Part shown: piece after piece, positions 9,244 through 17,439 of the stretch
Numbering within the stretch: position 1 is the first letter of the stretch
Layout: every line of letters begins with the position of its first letter
Origin: Sphingopyxis sp.
GTDB lineage: Bacteria; Pseudomonadota; Alphaproteobacteria; Sphingomonadales; Sphingomonadaceae
Direction: 5' to 3'
Length of the DNA stretch: 64,000 nucleotides
Assembly: GCF_016704835.1 (NCBI RefSeq)
Contig: NZ_JADIZJ010000002.1
Span: 124,001-188,000, forward strand
Notes under the pieces: generated by a model
Database searches by the model: none
Told to the model about the DNA's origin: nothing
Seen by the model: only the letters and a program-made list of their open reading frames with translations
Translations under genes and position numbers: made by a program

Positions 9244-10131
9244 ATGAACGATATTTCAGAGCCGAAGCCAGCCTGGCTGCGGGTGGTGCAATTTCCCGTG
9301 ACCCGCCTGATCCTGCTCGGCGGATTCATGTTTTTCATGATCGCAGTGAACGGGACCATCTTGCTGAAGTTCGCTGACTCGCCCATTCTCGCCGCGTTGC
9401 TTGTCATCGCCATGGATGCGGTCGGATTTGCGACATATTATGCGTTCGTGCGGTACATCGAAAGGCGACCAGTCAGCGAACTGGCGCTGCGGGGCATGGG
9501 GCGAGAGCTTGGCATCGGTTTGCTGATCGGGGCGGGGCTTTATTCCCTTTGCGTCCTGATCCTGATGATCCTGGGCATTTATCGCATCGACGGGTTCAAT
9601 CCATGGTCCTTCCTGTTGCCGGCAGCGGCGATGGCGCTCAGTTCGGGCGTGTTCGAGGAGCTGTTGTTCCGCGGGGTGCTTTTTCGCATCGTCGAAGAAT
9701 CGCTGGGAAGCTGGATCTCGCTGGCGATATCGTCCTTCGTGTTCGGGTTCCTGCATCTGCTGAATCCACAGGGGACGGTAACGGGCGCGCTGTTCATCAG
9801 TATCGAGGCCGGGGTCCTGCTCGGCGCGGCCTATATGGCGACGCGTCGCCTCTGGATGAGCATCGGCTTTCATATCGCCTGGAACTACACGCAATCGGGC
9901 ATCTTCTCGGGCATCGTTTCGGGCAATGACGCCAGCCCGGGGCTGATCAAGTCGACCATCGACGGCCCCGCAGCGTTGACGGGAGGCAGCTTTGGCCTCG
10001 AATCCTCGCTGATTGCCTTTTTGCTCTGTACGACGACGGGGATCGTCTTGCTTATTCTCGCGGTGCGCCGTGGAAATATCATCCCTCCGGTTTGGAAGCG
10101 AACACGCTCGGCGAGCGCCTTCATCCCTTGA
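9244..10131 (+). CDS. CPBP-family intramembrane (glutamic) protease
   Basis: A 295-residue multi-pass membrane protein of the CPBP (CAAX protease / bacteriocin-processing) family, expected to cleave substrates inside the membrane. All three family motifs are present: E138-E139-L-L-F-R, F-G-F-L-H171, and H210-I-A-W-N214. About eight hydrophobic segments can be seen. The ATG at 9244 begins MNDISEPKPAW and has TGGAAG shortly upstream. It is one base after the restored stop of the M1 gene, a classic coupled arrangement. In the sequence as given it is also in frame with the M1 gene, because of a one-base loss near 9157, so a fusion protein would be made. The two proteases may work in one peptide-processing pathway (inference). 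Confidence 0.85.
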   Translation: MNDISEPKPAWLRVVQFPVTRLILLGGFMFFMIAVNGTILLKFADSPILAALLVIAMDAVGFATYYAFVRYIERRPVSELALRGMGRELGIGLLIGAGLYSLCVLILMILGIYRIDGFNPWSFLLPAAAMALSSGVFEELLFRGVLFRIVEESLGSWISLAISSFVFGFLHLLNPQGTVTGALFISIEAGVLLGAAYMATRRLWMSIGFHIAWNYTQSGIFSGIVSGNDASPGLIKSTIDGPAALTGGSFGLESSLIAFLLCTTTGIVLLILAVRRGNIIPPVWKRTRSASAFIP

Positions 10132-10193
10132 ATGCAAGAGCAGCTCGCGGAGCGACTTCAGTGGAATGCGGAAATTAGCAGCCTATTGCGCTG

Positions 10194-10681
10194 TTATGCG
10201 GTCGCCGCAGCGTGCCGTTCGTGACGCAAAACTGCCTCCAAGACGATGCTCGCCAGAATGTAGGTGCCGAATTGAAGCACGGGGGACAGCAGCGGCGTCT
10301 GCCCAGCTGGCTGCACGCTGAAAGAAGTGAAATCGCACGCACCGTGCATGATCAGTTGACCGAGCGCAAACGCAGACCAGCCGGCAGCCGCGCCGTTCAC
10401 CAGGACCATCCCGATCTCCCCGTCAATATCAGCGGCAGCGCCCAATTGGGACCCCCCCGCAGGGTGTCCTACAGCGCGGGTCGCCACCAGCCGAGCCACG
10501 TTATCGCGCCAGCCATGAACAGGGCACCAAGGCCCGGCGGAAGAGCGAGGCTTGCAAAGGCAACATGTTCGGACACCATGTCGGTATATCGGGCACCGGC
10601 AGTGGCCAAAGTCGCAAAGATGATGCCGTTGTAAGCGAGATAAACGCAGACGGCGGGTCGCCAGTTCGGTCTGACGCTCAC
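10194..10681 (-). pseudogene. Decayed CPBP-like membrane protein gene
   Basis: On the minus strand, a GTG at 10681 opens a hydrophobic protein (SVRPNWRPAVCVYLAYNG... ending WLGWWRPAL) that meets TAG at 10469-10471. The same frame goes on as DTLRGGPNWALPLILTG. A one-base shift in the following G run then opens GEIGMVLVNGAAAGWSAFALGQLIMHGACDF... to 10194. Joined, these read as one membrane protein ending in HGACDF, like the third CPBP motif (HxxxD/N). The first two CPBP motifs are absent, so an internal deletion is likely too. Nonsense codon and shift are seen; the family is inferred. The neighbouring intact CPBP gene supports it. Confidence 0.55.
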
Positions 10682-10685
10682 GCGC

Positions 10686-11147
10686 CTATTTCGCCCAGAT
10701 AAGATGGGCCGCCTTGCCGCTGCTGCGTTCTTCGCTGGCAGCCTGACAAAAGGCCTGATGATCATTCGCCGAAATCGCGATCTGAGCACCGAAGGCCATG
10801 CCAAGCGCCAAGGTAGCCTTGCGTTCCAGTTCCGTGCGCTGGCTGCTATCAAGACTTCGCGGCTTTCCGGATGAGTCGTCATAGACCAGATCAAACTCGT
10901 TCGAGAAAGCCTTCGGATCGATCTCGAAGCCGGTGCAGGTCGCCGCGACCGCCTGCTGGTGGCCAAGCGCCTGCAGCATCGCAATATGACCTTCGTCAAA
11001 GGTGCCATCGAGCATCGACCGGATCGCGTCGGCCGCGGCTAAGTCCATCTTTACAGTGTTCGGTGCCGCGGCGGGTGCTTTTGACTGCGCGGCAACCGAC
11101 GGTGCCGCCGTGAGCGCGGCGATGAGCAAAAGGTGACGAATGGCCAT
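10686..11147 (-). CDS. Small exported protein of unknown function
   Basis: A 153-residue protein with a signal peptide (MAIRHLLLIAALTAAPSVAAQ). The mature part is mostly helical, with two cysteines (ATCTGFE and AFCQAAS) and no known motif. The ATG at 11147 has GGGGA 8 nt upstream; a TTG six bases earlier is in frame but less well placed. It begins just after the stop of the next exported protein gene, so the two form an operon. I do not recognise the family. Confidence 0.6.
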   Translation of the reverse strand: MAIRHLLLIAALTAAPSVAAQSKAPAAAPNTVKMDLAAADAIRSMLDGTFDEGHIAMLQALGHQQAVAATCTGFEIDPKAFSNEFDLVYDDSSGKPRSLDSSQRTELERKATLALGMAFGAQIAISANDHQAFCQAASEERSSGKAAHLIWAK

Positions 11148-11149
11148 GA

Positions 11150-11530
11150 TCAATATCCCCGCCGATGCGGATCGTAGCCGAACTGACTATCGGTCCAGCC
11201 GTAGGAAAACTGGCCGCGGACGAAGCAGCGTCGCTCGCCGCGGTAACAGCTTACGTCAGGCGCCGGAGAGAAATAATCGCTGCCATAGCTGCCGCCATAT
11301 CCATATCGGTAGGTGTCGCGCTGCTCTTCAGTCTTGCGCTTCTTTTTTGCTGAAATGGCGGCGGCGATCCCGACGAGGCCGATAGCGAGCGCAGCGCCTG
11401 CAGCAGCGTCGCCATCGTGATCCCGATAGTGATGGTGATCGCGGTGCCAGTCGTCATGTCGAGCATAGGCTGGCGCGGGAAGAAGAAGAGCGGCAACGAC
11501 GGCCGCACCGAGAAATCTGGAACGCAGCAT
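11150..11530 (-). CDS. Small exported His/Gly/Tyr-rich protein
   Basis: A 126-residue protein with a signal peptide (MLRSRFLGAAVVAALLLPAPAYA). A histidine/aspartate-rich stretch follows (RHDDWHRDHHHYRDHDGD), then a hydrophobic alanine-rich segment, a lysine-rich patch and a Tyr/Gly-rich end with two cysteines (SCYRGERRC). The His-rich part might bind metal, which is only a guess. It is first in an operon with the 153-residue exported protein. Architecture is loosely like the protein at 5162-5971 (exported, hydrophobic middle, Tyr/Gly-rich), without clear homology. Confidence 0.6.
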   Translation of the reverse strand: MLRSRFLGAAVVAALLLPAPAYARHDDWHRDHHHYRDHDGDAAAGAALAIGLVGIAAAISAKKKRKTEEQRDTYRYGYGGSYGSDYFSPAPDVSCYRGERRCFVRGQFSYGWTDSQFGYDPHRRGY

Positions 11531-11674
11531 GACACTGAACCCCTTCTGTTGCGCCGCGAATAGACCACAGATTCGGGTTTTTATAAAGGAGAATCGGGGG
11601 CGAGCGGCTTAGCTTTCCTCGGGCAATCACGTCTTACCACGGTCGGTGCGGTTGAAAAAGTCGGCCAAATGTCG

Positions 11675-12664
11675 TCAGAAGCGACCTATCAACTGGTTTG
11701 CTTCTTCGTCGAGACCGACAAGAGGCAGCGCTGCATCAACCGTGAATTCCTGAACAATTTCGGCGAGGATTGAGGCCGCGAGCGTAGACGGGTCTCGCGT
11801 CGAAGGCACAAGCCCGATAGGTGAGCGTATTGCCTGGATTGCCTCGTCCAGAACACCCGATGCAGTGAGCATCTCGCAGCGCTTTTTGTGCGAAAGCCGA
11901 CTACCAAGCGCCCCGATATAGAATGCGGGTAGGGCAAGAGCCCAAGGGATCAGGGCCTCTTCCCAGTCCCTATCGTGAAAGACAAATATAATCGCGGACC
12001 ACGGGTCGGAAGCAAGTCCGGGCTGGGCCGCGCGGAATTCGAGAAGCGTTGCCTCGATTGATTTGGCGCGCAGGGTGCGAATATCCCGCGCTGACGGCGA
12101 ATAAGCCTCGGTTTGAGCGCCGAATGCGTGAGCAAGTTGCGCCGTGGCGGTGAGTTCCTCGCCTTGTCCAAATATGATGAGCCGCAGCCGCGGGGGATAG
12201 GTCACCACGAATGCGTCGCCGCGCCAGCCTGTCGGGCCGCGTGCTTCGACGGCGCGGACGCCTCCACCGGTGATTTCGAGCGATACCGGTTCGCGGCGGT
12301 CGAGACGGGAAATGGCCTCCGCGATGGCTGCCGGATTTGGGCTTGGTGTGAAGAGGAGGTCGATGCCGCCGCCGCACGGCAAACGAATATCGATATAGGG
12401 CGATCCTGCGCCAAAGCGCACCTGCCGCGGACTTCGGCTGGCTAGTGCGACCAGAGCTTCCTCCACAACAGCGGCTTCGATGCAGCCGCCCGACAGCGAT
12501 CCGATATAGTCTCCGTCCGACGCGACCGCCATCTGGGCACCAAGCACGCGAGGCGAAGCGCCGCAAATGCCAACGAGCGTCACGAGGACGCTTCCGCGCC
12601 CGTCCTGCGCGCAGGCACTCAGAAATCTGAGGATATCCTCCGGCGAGCTTGCGAGGCCTGTCAT
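11675..12664 (-). CDS. XdhC-family molybdenum cofactor maturation protein (PaoD-like)
   Basis: A 329-residue XdhC-type protein. Members bind molybdenum cofactor, help insert the terminal sulfido ligand and load it into xanthine-dehydrogenase-family enzymes. The N-terminal half has GASPRVLGAQMAVASDGDYIGSLSGGCIEAAVVEEAL and, later, LPCGGGIDLLF. The C-terminal half is a Rossmann-like domain starting at RLRLIIFGQGEELTATAQLAHAFG and ending with the typical AFYIGALGSRLSHKKR and PIGLVPSTRDPSTLAASILAEIV. I placed the start at MTGLASSPED; a much longer upstream frame only reads antisense to the MocA-like gene. In Escherichia coli the paoABC operon ends with an XdhC-like paoD, so this gene fits as the chaperone for the enzyme encoded at 13.3-17.1 kb. 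Confidence 0.88.
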   Translation of the reverse strand: MTGLASSPEDILRFLSACAQDGRGSVLVTLVGICGASPRVLGAQMAVASDGDYIGSLSGGCIEAAVVEEALVALASRSPRQVRFGAGSPYIDIRLPCGGGIDLLFTPSPNPAAIAEAISRLDRREPVSLEITGGGVRAVEARGPTGWRGDAFVVTYPPRLRLIIFGQGEELTATAQLAHAFGAQTEAYSPSARDIRTLRAKSIEATLLEFRAAQPGLASDPWSAIIFVFHDRDWEEALIPWALALPAFYIGALGSRLSHKKRCEMLTASGVLDEAIQAIRSPIGLVPSTRDPSTLAASILAEIVQEFTVDAALPLVGLDEEANQLIGRF

Positions 12665-12718
12665 TTTCGACAACCATCGTTTCCGAGCGGCAATGGGGCC
12701 GCCGCCGGAGTCCATTCG

Positions 12719-13285
12719 ATGATCGATCCTGCCGACGTTGCCGTGCTCTTGCTTGCAGCAGGGCAGTCTGGACGCTTCGGCAGTGACAAGTTGCTCGTGC
12801 CGCTGGGCGGTGCGCCGATGGCGCTCCACGCTGCGAACCGGTTGGCCGAACTTGGGACAGGATGGAGGATCGCTGTCTGCCGCGAGGCAGGCTCGCTTGC
12901 CAGGGAATTGGAAGCACTCGGTTTTGAAGTCGTCGTCAATCCTGAACCCTCGCGCGGGTTGTCCTCGTCGCTGGCATTGGGCATCGAGCGCGCAGAAACA
13001 GTCGGTGCGAAGGCCGCGCTCGTCGCACTGGGCGATATGCCGTTCGTCAGCCCGGCCCATTTTGCTGCGCTGGTCGCGGCTTTCGATCCAGCGACTGCGC
13101 CGATCGTAGCGTCGGACAGGGCAGGCGTGGCCATGCCCCCCGCCGTGTTCGACAAGACTGTTTTCGCAGATTTGCGCAACGGCGAGGGCGACCAGGGCGC
13201 GCGCGCCCTGATCCGCGGGGCCGCGCTCGTCGCAGCCGACCCGCACGAGCTCGCCGACATCGATCGGCCCGAGGATATCCGATAG
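12719..13285 (+). CDS. MocA-like molybdenum cofactor cytidylyltransferase
   Basis: A 188-residue nucleotidyltransferase of the MobA/MocA (NTP_transf_3) family. It probably transfers CMP to molybdopterin to make the cytosine-dinucleotide form used by enzymes such as PaoABC. Motifs: LLLAAGQSGRFGSDKLLVPLGG near the N terminus, the NPEPSRGLSSSLALG loop, VALGDMPFVS (metal-binding aspartate), and the end with DIDRPEDI. The start at 12719 has GGAG 8 nt upstream. It lies on the plus strand between two minus-strand genes of the same pathway: divergent from xdhC (54 bp) and tail-to-tail with the large oxidoreductase subunit (13 bp). Cytidyl rather than guanylyl specificity is inferred from context. Confidence 0.85.
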   Translation: MIDPADVAVLLLAAGQSGRFGSDKLLVPLGGAPMALHAANRLAELGTGWRIAVCREAGSLARELEALGFEVVVNPEPSRGLSSSLALGIERAETVGAKAALVALGDMPFVSPAHFAALVAAFDPATAPIVASDRAGVAMPPAVFDKTVFADLRNGEGDQGARALIRGAALVAADPHELADIDRPEDIR

Positions 13286-13298
13286 GATCGGCCGATCA

Positions 13299-15506
13299 TC
13301 ATGCGACGTCCGGAAGCTTGTCGATCAGCTTATCGAGCGTGACGGGGTAGTTGCGCACGCGAATCCCGGTCGCATGATACACCGCGTTTGCGACGGCGGC
13401 TGCGACGCCGCAAATTCCAAGCTCGCCGACGCCTTTTGCTTTCATCGGCGACGTGGTCGGATCGACCTCGTCGAGGAAGATGACCTCTTGCGAGGGGATG
13501 TCGGCGTGGACGGGCACTTCGTAGCCCGCAAGGTCGTGGTTGACGAAAAAGCCGAACCTCTTGTCGACCGCCAGCTCTTCCATCAACGCGGCGCCGGCGC
13601 CCATCGTCATCGCGCCGATGACCTGGCTTCTGGCAGCTTTGGGATTGAGGATGCGACCCGCCGCGCAGACTGCGAGCATGCGCCGGATCCGGATTTCGCC
13701 GGTCGCCGCATCGACCGCGGCTTCGACAAAGTGCGCGCCGAAGGTCGACTGCTGGAACTTCTGGCCGAGGTCGCCATATTCCATCAGATCTTCGGCGACG
13801 ATCTCACCGCTCGCAGCCGCCTTTGCGAGCGCGATGCTCTTACCGCGTGAGCGGACCTTGCCCTTATCGAACACCGCATCGGCGGGATCGAACCTCAGCT
13901 TATCAATAATCGCGGTGCGCAGCTTCATACAGGCGGCATAGACGCCCGCGGTCGAGCTGTTAGCGCCCCATTGGCCGCCTGAGCCTGCGGAAACCGGGAA
14001 AAGCGAGTCCCCGAGGCGCACCTCGACCTGGGTCAGGGGCACGCCGAGCATCTCGGCGGCGGTCTGTGCGATGATCGTGTAGCTCCCGGTGCCGATGTCT
14101 GTCATGTCGGTTTCGACGATGACCATGCCATTGCGGTCGAGGCGCACGCGCGCGGCCGATTTCTCGTTGATATTGTTCCGAAACGCGGCGGCGACGCCTG
14201 TGCCGACAAGCCAGCGGCCGTCGCGCGTCAGGCCTGGTTTGGGACTGCGGTCTTTCCAGCCGAATTTTTCGGCGCCCATGGTCAGGCATTCGTTCAAGCG
14301 CCGCTGCGAGAAAGGCCGTTCAGGCTTCTCGGGATCGACTTGAGTGTCATTGAGGATGCGAAAAGCGACTGGATCGATGCCCAGCTTTTCCGCCATCTCG
14401 TCGATCGCGATTTCCAGCGCCATCAACCCGGGGGCCTCGCCCGGCGCGCGCATCGCATTGCCTTCGGGTAGGTCCAGGACAGCCAGGCGCATCGCGGTCA
14501 TGCGGTTGGGCGCGGCATAGAGCAGCCGCGTCTGTCCGACCGCAGTTTCGGGACCCCCGCCTTTGAGGTCGCCCGACCAGCTTTCATGGCCGATCGCGGT
14601 GAGCTTGCCATCGGTGGTCGCACCGAGCCGGATGCGCTGGATTGTCGCGGGGCGGTGCGTCGTATTGTTGATAATCAGCGGCCGTTGCAGCGCGACTTTG
14701 ACCGGCCGCCCCGCTGCCTTCGCGCCGAGCGCTGCGAGGATGGCATCGGATCGCACAAACAATTTTCCGCCGAAACCGCCCCCGATATAAGGTGATACGA
14801 GCCGGACCTTTTCCTTGGGGATTCCCAGCGTCTTTGCGACGTCACCGACCGACCAGGCGATCATTTGGTTCGATGTCCAGAGCGTTAGCTTGTCGCCGTC
14901 CCAGCTCGCGATCGAAGCATGCGGTTCCATCATCGCATGGCTGTGGTCGGGGGTGGTGTAACGGGCATCGAGCTTGACCGGCGCGCTGGCGAACGCCGCA
15001 TCGAAATCGCCGAACCTGCTGTCGGCTTCGGCGCCGAAGGAGGCGGGGGGCTTGATCGCGCCGTCCAGCGACTTGGCGAGATCGAAATTGCCTTTGCTGC
15101 GCGTATATTGGACGCGAACAAGCGCGGCAGCGGAACGCGCCTGTTCGAAGCTTTCCGCGACGACCAGTGCGACCGCTTGATGATAGTGCTGAATCTCGGG
15201 CCCGCCCAGCAGCTTTGCGGTATTGAAATCGCCCTTGCCGAGCATTCCTGCGCTGGCGGCGGTTACGACGGCGAGAACGCCAGGCGCCGCCTTTGCCTCC
15301 TTCAAGTCCATGGAGGCGATCTGTCCTTTGGCGATTGCCGAACCGACGACATAACCATAGGCCTGATTCGGGACGACATCGTGCCGCTCGTAGGCATAGG
15401 GCGCGGTGCCACTGGTCTTCAGCGGACCATCTACACGATCGGTGGGTTTGCCGATGATTTTCAGCTGGTCGATCGGGTTGTCGGTTGCGGGCGTGTCGAA
15501 CTTCAT
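13299..15506 (-). CDS. paoC: Aldehyde oxidoreductase molybdenum-binding subunit (PaoC-like)
   Basis: A 735-residue large subunit of a xanthine-dehydrogenase-family enzyme that oxidises aldehydes to carboxylic acids. It starts IIGKPTDRVDGPLKTSGTAPYAYE, the usual opening of the YagR/PaoC group. Moco-binding patches include PYIGGGFGGKLFVR, AMRAPGEAPGLMALE and TDIGTGSYTIIAQ, and GVGELGICGVAAAVANA near the C terminus holds the expected catalytic glutamate (GELG). The length equals PaoC. It is third in the operon, 3 bp after the FAD subunit. There is no own signal peptide; in this group the complex is exported through the Tat signal on the small subunit. The substrate is not determined. Confidence 0.9.
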   Translation of the reverse strand: MKFDTPATDNPIDQLKIIGKPTDRVDGPLKTSGTAPYAYERHDVVPNQAYGYVVGSAIAKGQIASMDLKEAKAAPGVLAVVTAASAGMLGKGDFNTAKLLGGPEIQHYHQAVALVVAESFEQARSAAALVRVQYTRSKGNFDLAKSLDGAIKPPASFGAEADSRFGDFDAAFASAPVKLDARYTTPDHSHAMMEPHASIASWDGDKLTLWTSNQMIAWSVGDVAKTLGIPKEKVRLVSPYIGGGFGGKLFVRSDAILAALGAKAAGRPVKVALQRPLIINNTTHRPATIQRIRLGATTDGKLTAIGHESWSGDLKGGGPETAVGQTRLLYAAPNRMTAMRLAVLDLPEGNAMRAPGEAPGLMALEIAIDEMAEKLGIDPVAFRILNDTQVDPEKPERPFSQRRLNECLTMGAEKFGWKDRSPKPGLTRDGRWLVGTGVAAAFRNNINEKSAARVRLDRNGMVIVETDMTDIGTGSYTIIAQTAAEMLGVPLTQVEVRLGDSLFPVSAGSGGQWGANSSTAGVYAACMKLRTAIIDKLRFDPADAVFDKGKVRSRGKSIALAKAAASGEIVAEDLMEYGDLGQKFQQSTFGAHFVEAAVDAATGEIRIRRMLAVCAAGRILNPKAARSQVIGAMTMGAGAALMEELAVDKRFGFFVNHDLAGYEVPVHADIPSQEVIFLDEVDPTTSPMKAKGVGELGICGVAAAVANAVYHATGIRVRNYPVTLDKLIDKLPDVA

Positions 15507-15509
15507 GGT

Positions 15510-16460
15510 TCAACCTTTCGCTTGTGCCAGCACACTGGCGAGCGTGCGCTCGACCAGAGGCAGCTTATATGCATTTTCATGGGTCGCCTTCGCGTCCGCG
15601 AGCAGCACCGCGGTCGCGGCTTTAGCCCCGCGCGGCAGCTCGGCATCGGCCGACCTTGCGCGCCACGGCTTGTATCCGACCCCGCCCAGCGCGACCCGGC
15701 CACTGCCGTCGCGCTGGACGACCACGCCGACCGAGATCAGCGCAAAAGCGTAGGACGCGCGGTCGCGGACCTTGTGATAAATATGCGTGCCGCCGATCGG
15801 CTTCGGCAGTGTTACCGCAGTGATCAGCTCGCCCGGTGCCAGCACCGTTTCGAGCTGCGGGGTATTTCCGGGTGCGCGGTAGAGATCGGCCAGACCAATG
15901 CTGCGGGTCTCGCCTGCTGCATCGACCGTCTCAACCGCCGCGTCGAGCACCTGCATTGCGACCGCCATGTCGCTGGGGTGCGTCGCGATACAGGCATCAC
16001 TGGCACCGACGATCGCATGATTGCGGCTGAACCCTGCAATCGCCGCACAACCGCTGCCGGGCTTGCGTTTGTTGCACGGCTGGTTGGTATCGTAGAAATA
16101 GGGACAGCGCGTGCGCTGGAGCAGATTGCCCGCGGTCGTCGCCTTGTTGCGGAGCTGCCCTGATGCGCCCGCGACAAGCGCGCGCGCGATGAGGCCATAG
16201 TCGCGCCGGATGCGCGCGTCGGCGGCGAGATCGGTGTTACGGACCATCGCGCCGATACGAACGCCGCCATCGCTGGTCGGCTCGATCTTGTCTAAACCGA
16301 GCCGACTGACGTCGATCAGGTGACCGGGAGTTTCGATTTCGAGCTTCATCAGGTCGAGCAGGTTCGTCCCGCCGGCAATGAAGCGTGCTCCGGGCGTTCG
16401 AGTGAAAGCCATGGTCGCCGCGGCAGGCGAGTCGACGCGTTCGAAGGTGAAGCTCTTCAT
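15510..16460 (-). CDS. paoB: Aldehyde oxidoreductase FAD-binding subunit (PaoB-like)
   Basis: A 316-residue FAD subunit of the CO dehydrogenase/xanthine dehydrogenase type, passing electrons from the iron-sulfur subunit to the acceptor. The FAD-binding ARFIAGGTNLLDLMKLEIETPGHLIDV motif is near residue 25. The C-terminal lobe begins around IYHKVRDRASYAFALISVGV. An insertion with several cysteines (RTRCPYFYDTNQPCNKRKPGSGCAAI) matches the extra 4Fe-4S cluster described for E. coli PaoB. Its start overlaps the stop of the small subunit (ATGA at 16457-16460). The match to the PaoB subgroup, rather than cytoplasmic XdhB, rests on this insertion and the Tat-bearing partner. Confidence 0.9.
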   Translation of the reverse strand: MKSFTFERVDSPAAATMAFTRTPGARFIAGGTNLLDLMKLEIETPGHLIDVSRLGLDKIEPTSDGGVRIGAMVRNTDLAADARIRRDYGLIARALVAGASGQLRNKATTAGNLLQRTRCPYFYDTNQPCNKRKPGSGCAAIAGFSRNHAIVGASDACIATHPSDMAVAMQVLDAAVETVDAAGETRSIGLADLYRAPGNTPQLETVLAPGELITAVTLPKPIGGTHIYHKVRDRASYAFALISVGVVVQRDGSGRVALGGVGYKPWRARSADAELPRGAKAATAVLLADAKATHENAYKLPLVERTLASVLAQAKG

Positions 16461-17101
16461 GCTTTCCCTCCCGCGACATCGACGATGGCATCGACGATGT
16501 TTGAATAGGCGCCGCAGCGGCAGATGTTGCCGCTCATCCGTTCGCGCAGTTCAGGCCGTGTGACGGTCGGCGCGCCGGTGAGGTCGGCAGTGACATGGCT
16601 CGGAATGCCGGCCTTGATCTCGTCGAGCACTGCGACGGCCGAGCAGATCTGACCCGGCGTGCAATAGCCGCACTGATAGCCGTCGTGCACGACGAATGCT
16701 TGTTGCATCGGGTGGAGATTGCCAGGCAGGCCCAGCCCCTCGATCGTGGTGATCATGTCGCCGTCGTGCATCACCGCAAGCGACAGGCAGCTGTTGATCC
16801 GCCGTCCGTCGACGATGACGGTGCAGGCACCGCACTGCCCGTGGTCGCAGCCCTTTTTGGTGCCAGTCAGCCGAAGATGCTCGCGCAGCGCATCAAGGAG
16901 CGTCGTTCGCGTATCGAGTTCGAGGTCGTGCGCCGTGCCGTTGACGTTGAAGGCAACACGAGCCGTCGGTGGCCGAGCTGCCGCCTTGTTGGGCACGGCT
17001 ACCACGGTCGAAGGCGACGCTACGGACACCGCAGCAACAGACACAGCACCTCCTGTGATAAGTCCACGTCTGGAAACGGGAAATTCTTCCGGTGTCGCCA
17101 T
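16457..17101 (-). CDS. paoA: Aldehyde oxidoreductase 2Fe-2S subunit with Tat signal (PaoA-like)
   Basis: A 214-residue small subunit carrying two 2Fe-2S clusters. The N-terminal twin-arginine signal SRRGLITGGAVSVAAVSVAS should export the folded heterotrimer to the periplasm. The plant-ferredoxin-like cluster is in GCDHGQCGACTVIVDGRRINSCL, and the second, CxxC/CxC-type, in QCGYCTPGQIC and GNICRCGAY. It is the first gene of paoABC. The enzyme is expected to detoxify aromatic or other aldehydes in the periplasm, as reported for the E. coli homologue. No promoter elements were convincingly seen, but a decayed AraC-family regulator gene lies upstream. Confidence 0.92.
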   Translation of the reverse strand: MATPEEFPVSRRGLITGGAVSVAAVSVASPSTVVAVPNKAAARPPTARVAFNVNGTAHDLELDTRTTLLDALREHLRLTGTKKGCDHGQCGACTVIVDGRRINSCLSLAVMHDGDMITTIEGLGLPGNLHPMQQAFVVHDGYQCGYCTPGQICSAVAVLDEIKAGIPSHVTADLTGAPTVTRPELRERMSGNICRCGAYSNIVDAIVDVAGGKA

Positions 17102-17439
17102 GATATGTCCCCGATCATCTTCAATGTCCGCGGACTGCAGTCCCCGCGGAGCCTTGGCATTTCAATGCTTGGAGGGACGATGCGTTGCCGTCCGTGAACA
17201 ATTTTGACTGATTTGAGAAGCCATCACGCGGCAGGGTATATCTTCGATTGCCGTTCAAAGTTGCGCAGCCCCTCATCGTCCAGGCCGCGTCGATGTCCGC
17301 TTCAAGTGCTAAGTGGCAGAAAGCTGCCAGCAAGCGATCGGCCAAATCAGGCGGTCTCCGGAATTGATCATTGTGCGAGCCTGTCGGAACGCAGTCCCCG
17401 CAGATGGCTTGCATCGCTGTCCCAATGGTTCGCAATCGC
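17102..17439. other. Region upstream of paoA, no intact gene
   Basis: About 340 bp with no recognisable coding sequence. The promoter of the paoABC operon should lie in its left part. The frames that cross it are not protein-like before about 17440, where similarity to an AraC-type regulator begins. Confidence 0.35.

Noticed and set aside
11675..13246. XdhC gene extended to a 523-residue protein
   Set aside because: The first ~190 residues are antisense to the MocA-like gene; the family starts at the ATG at 12664.
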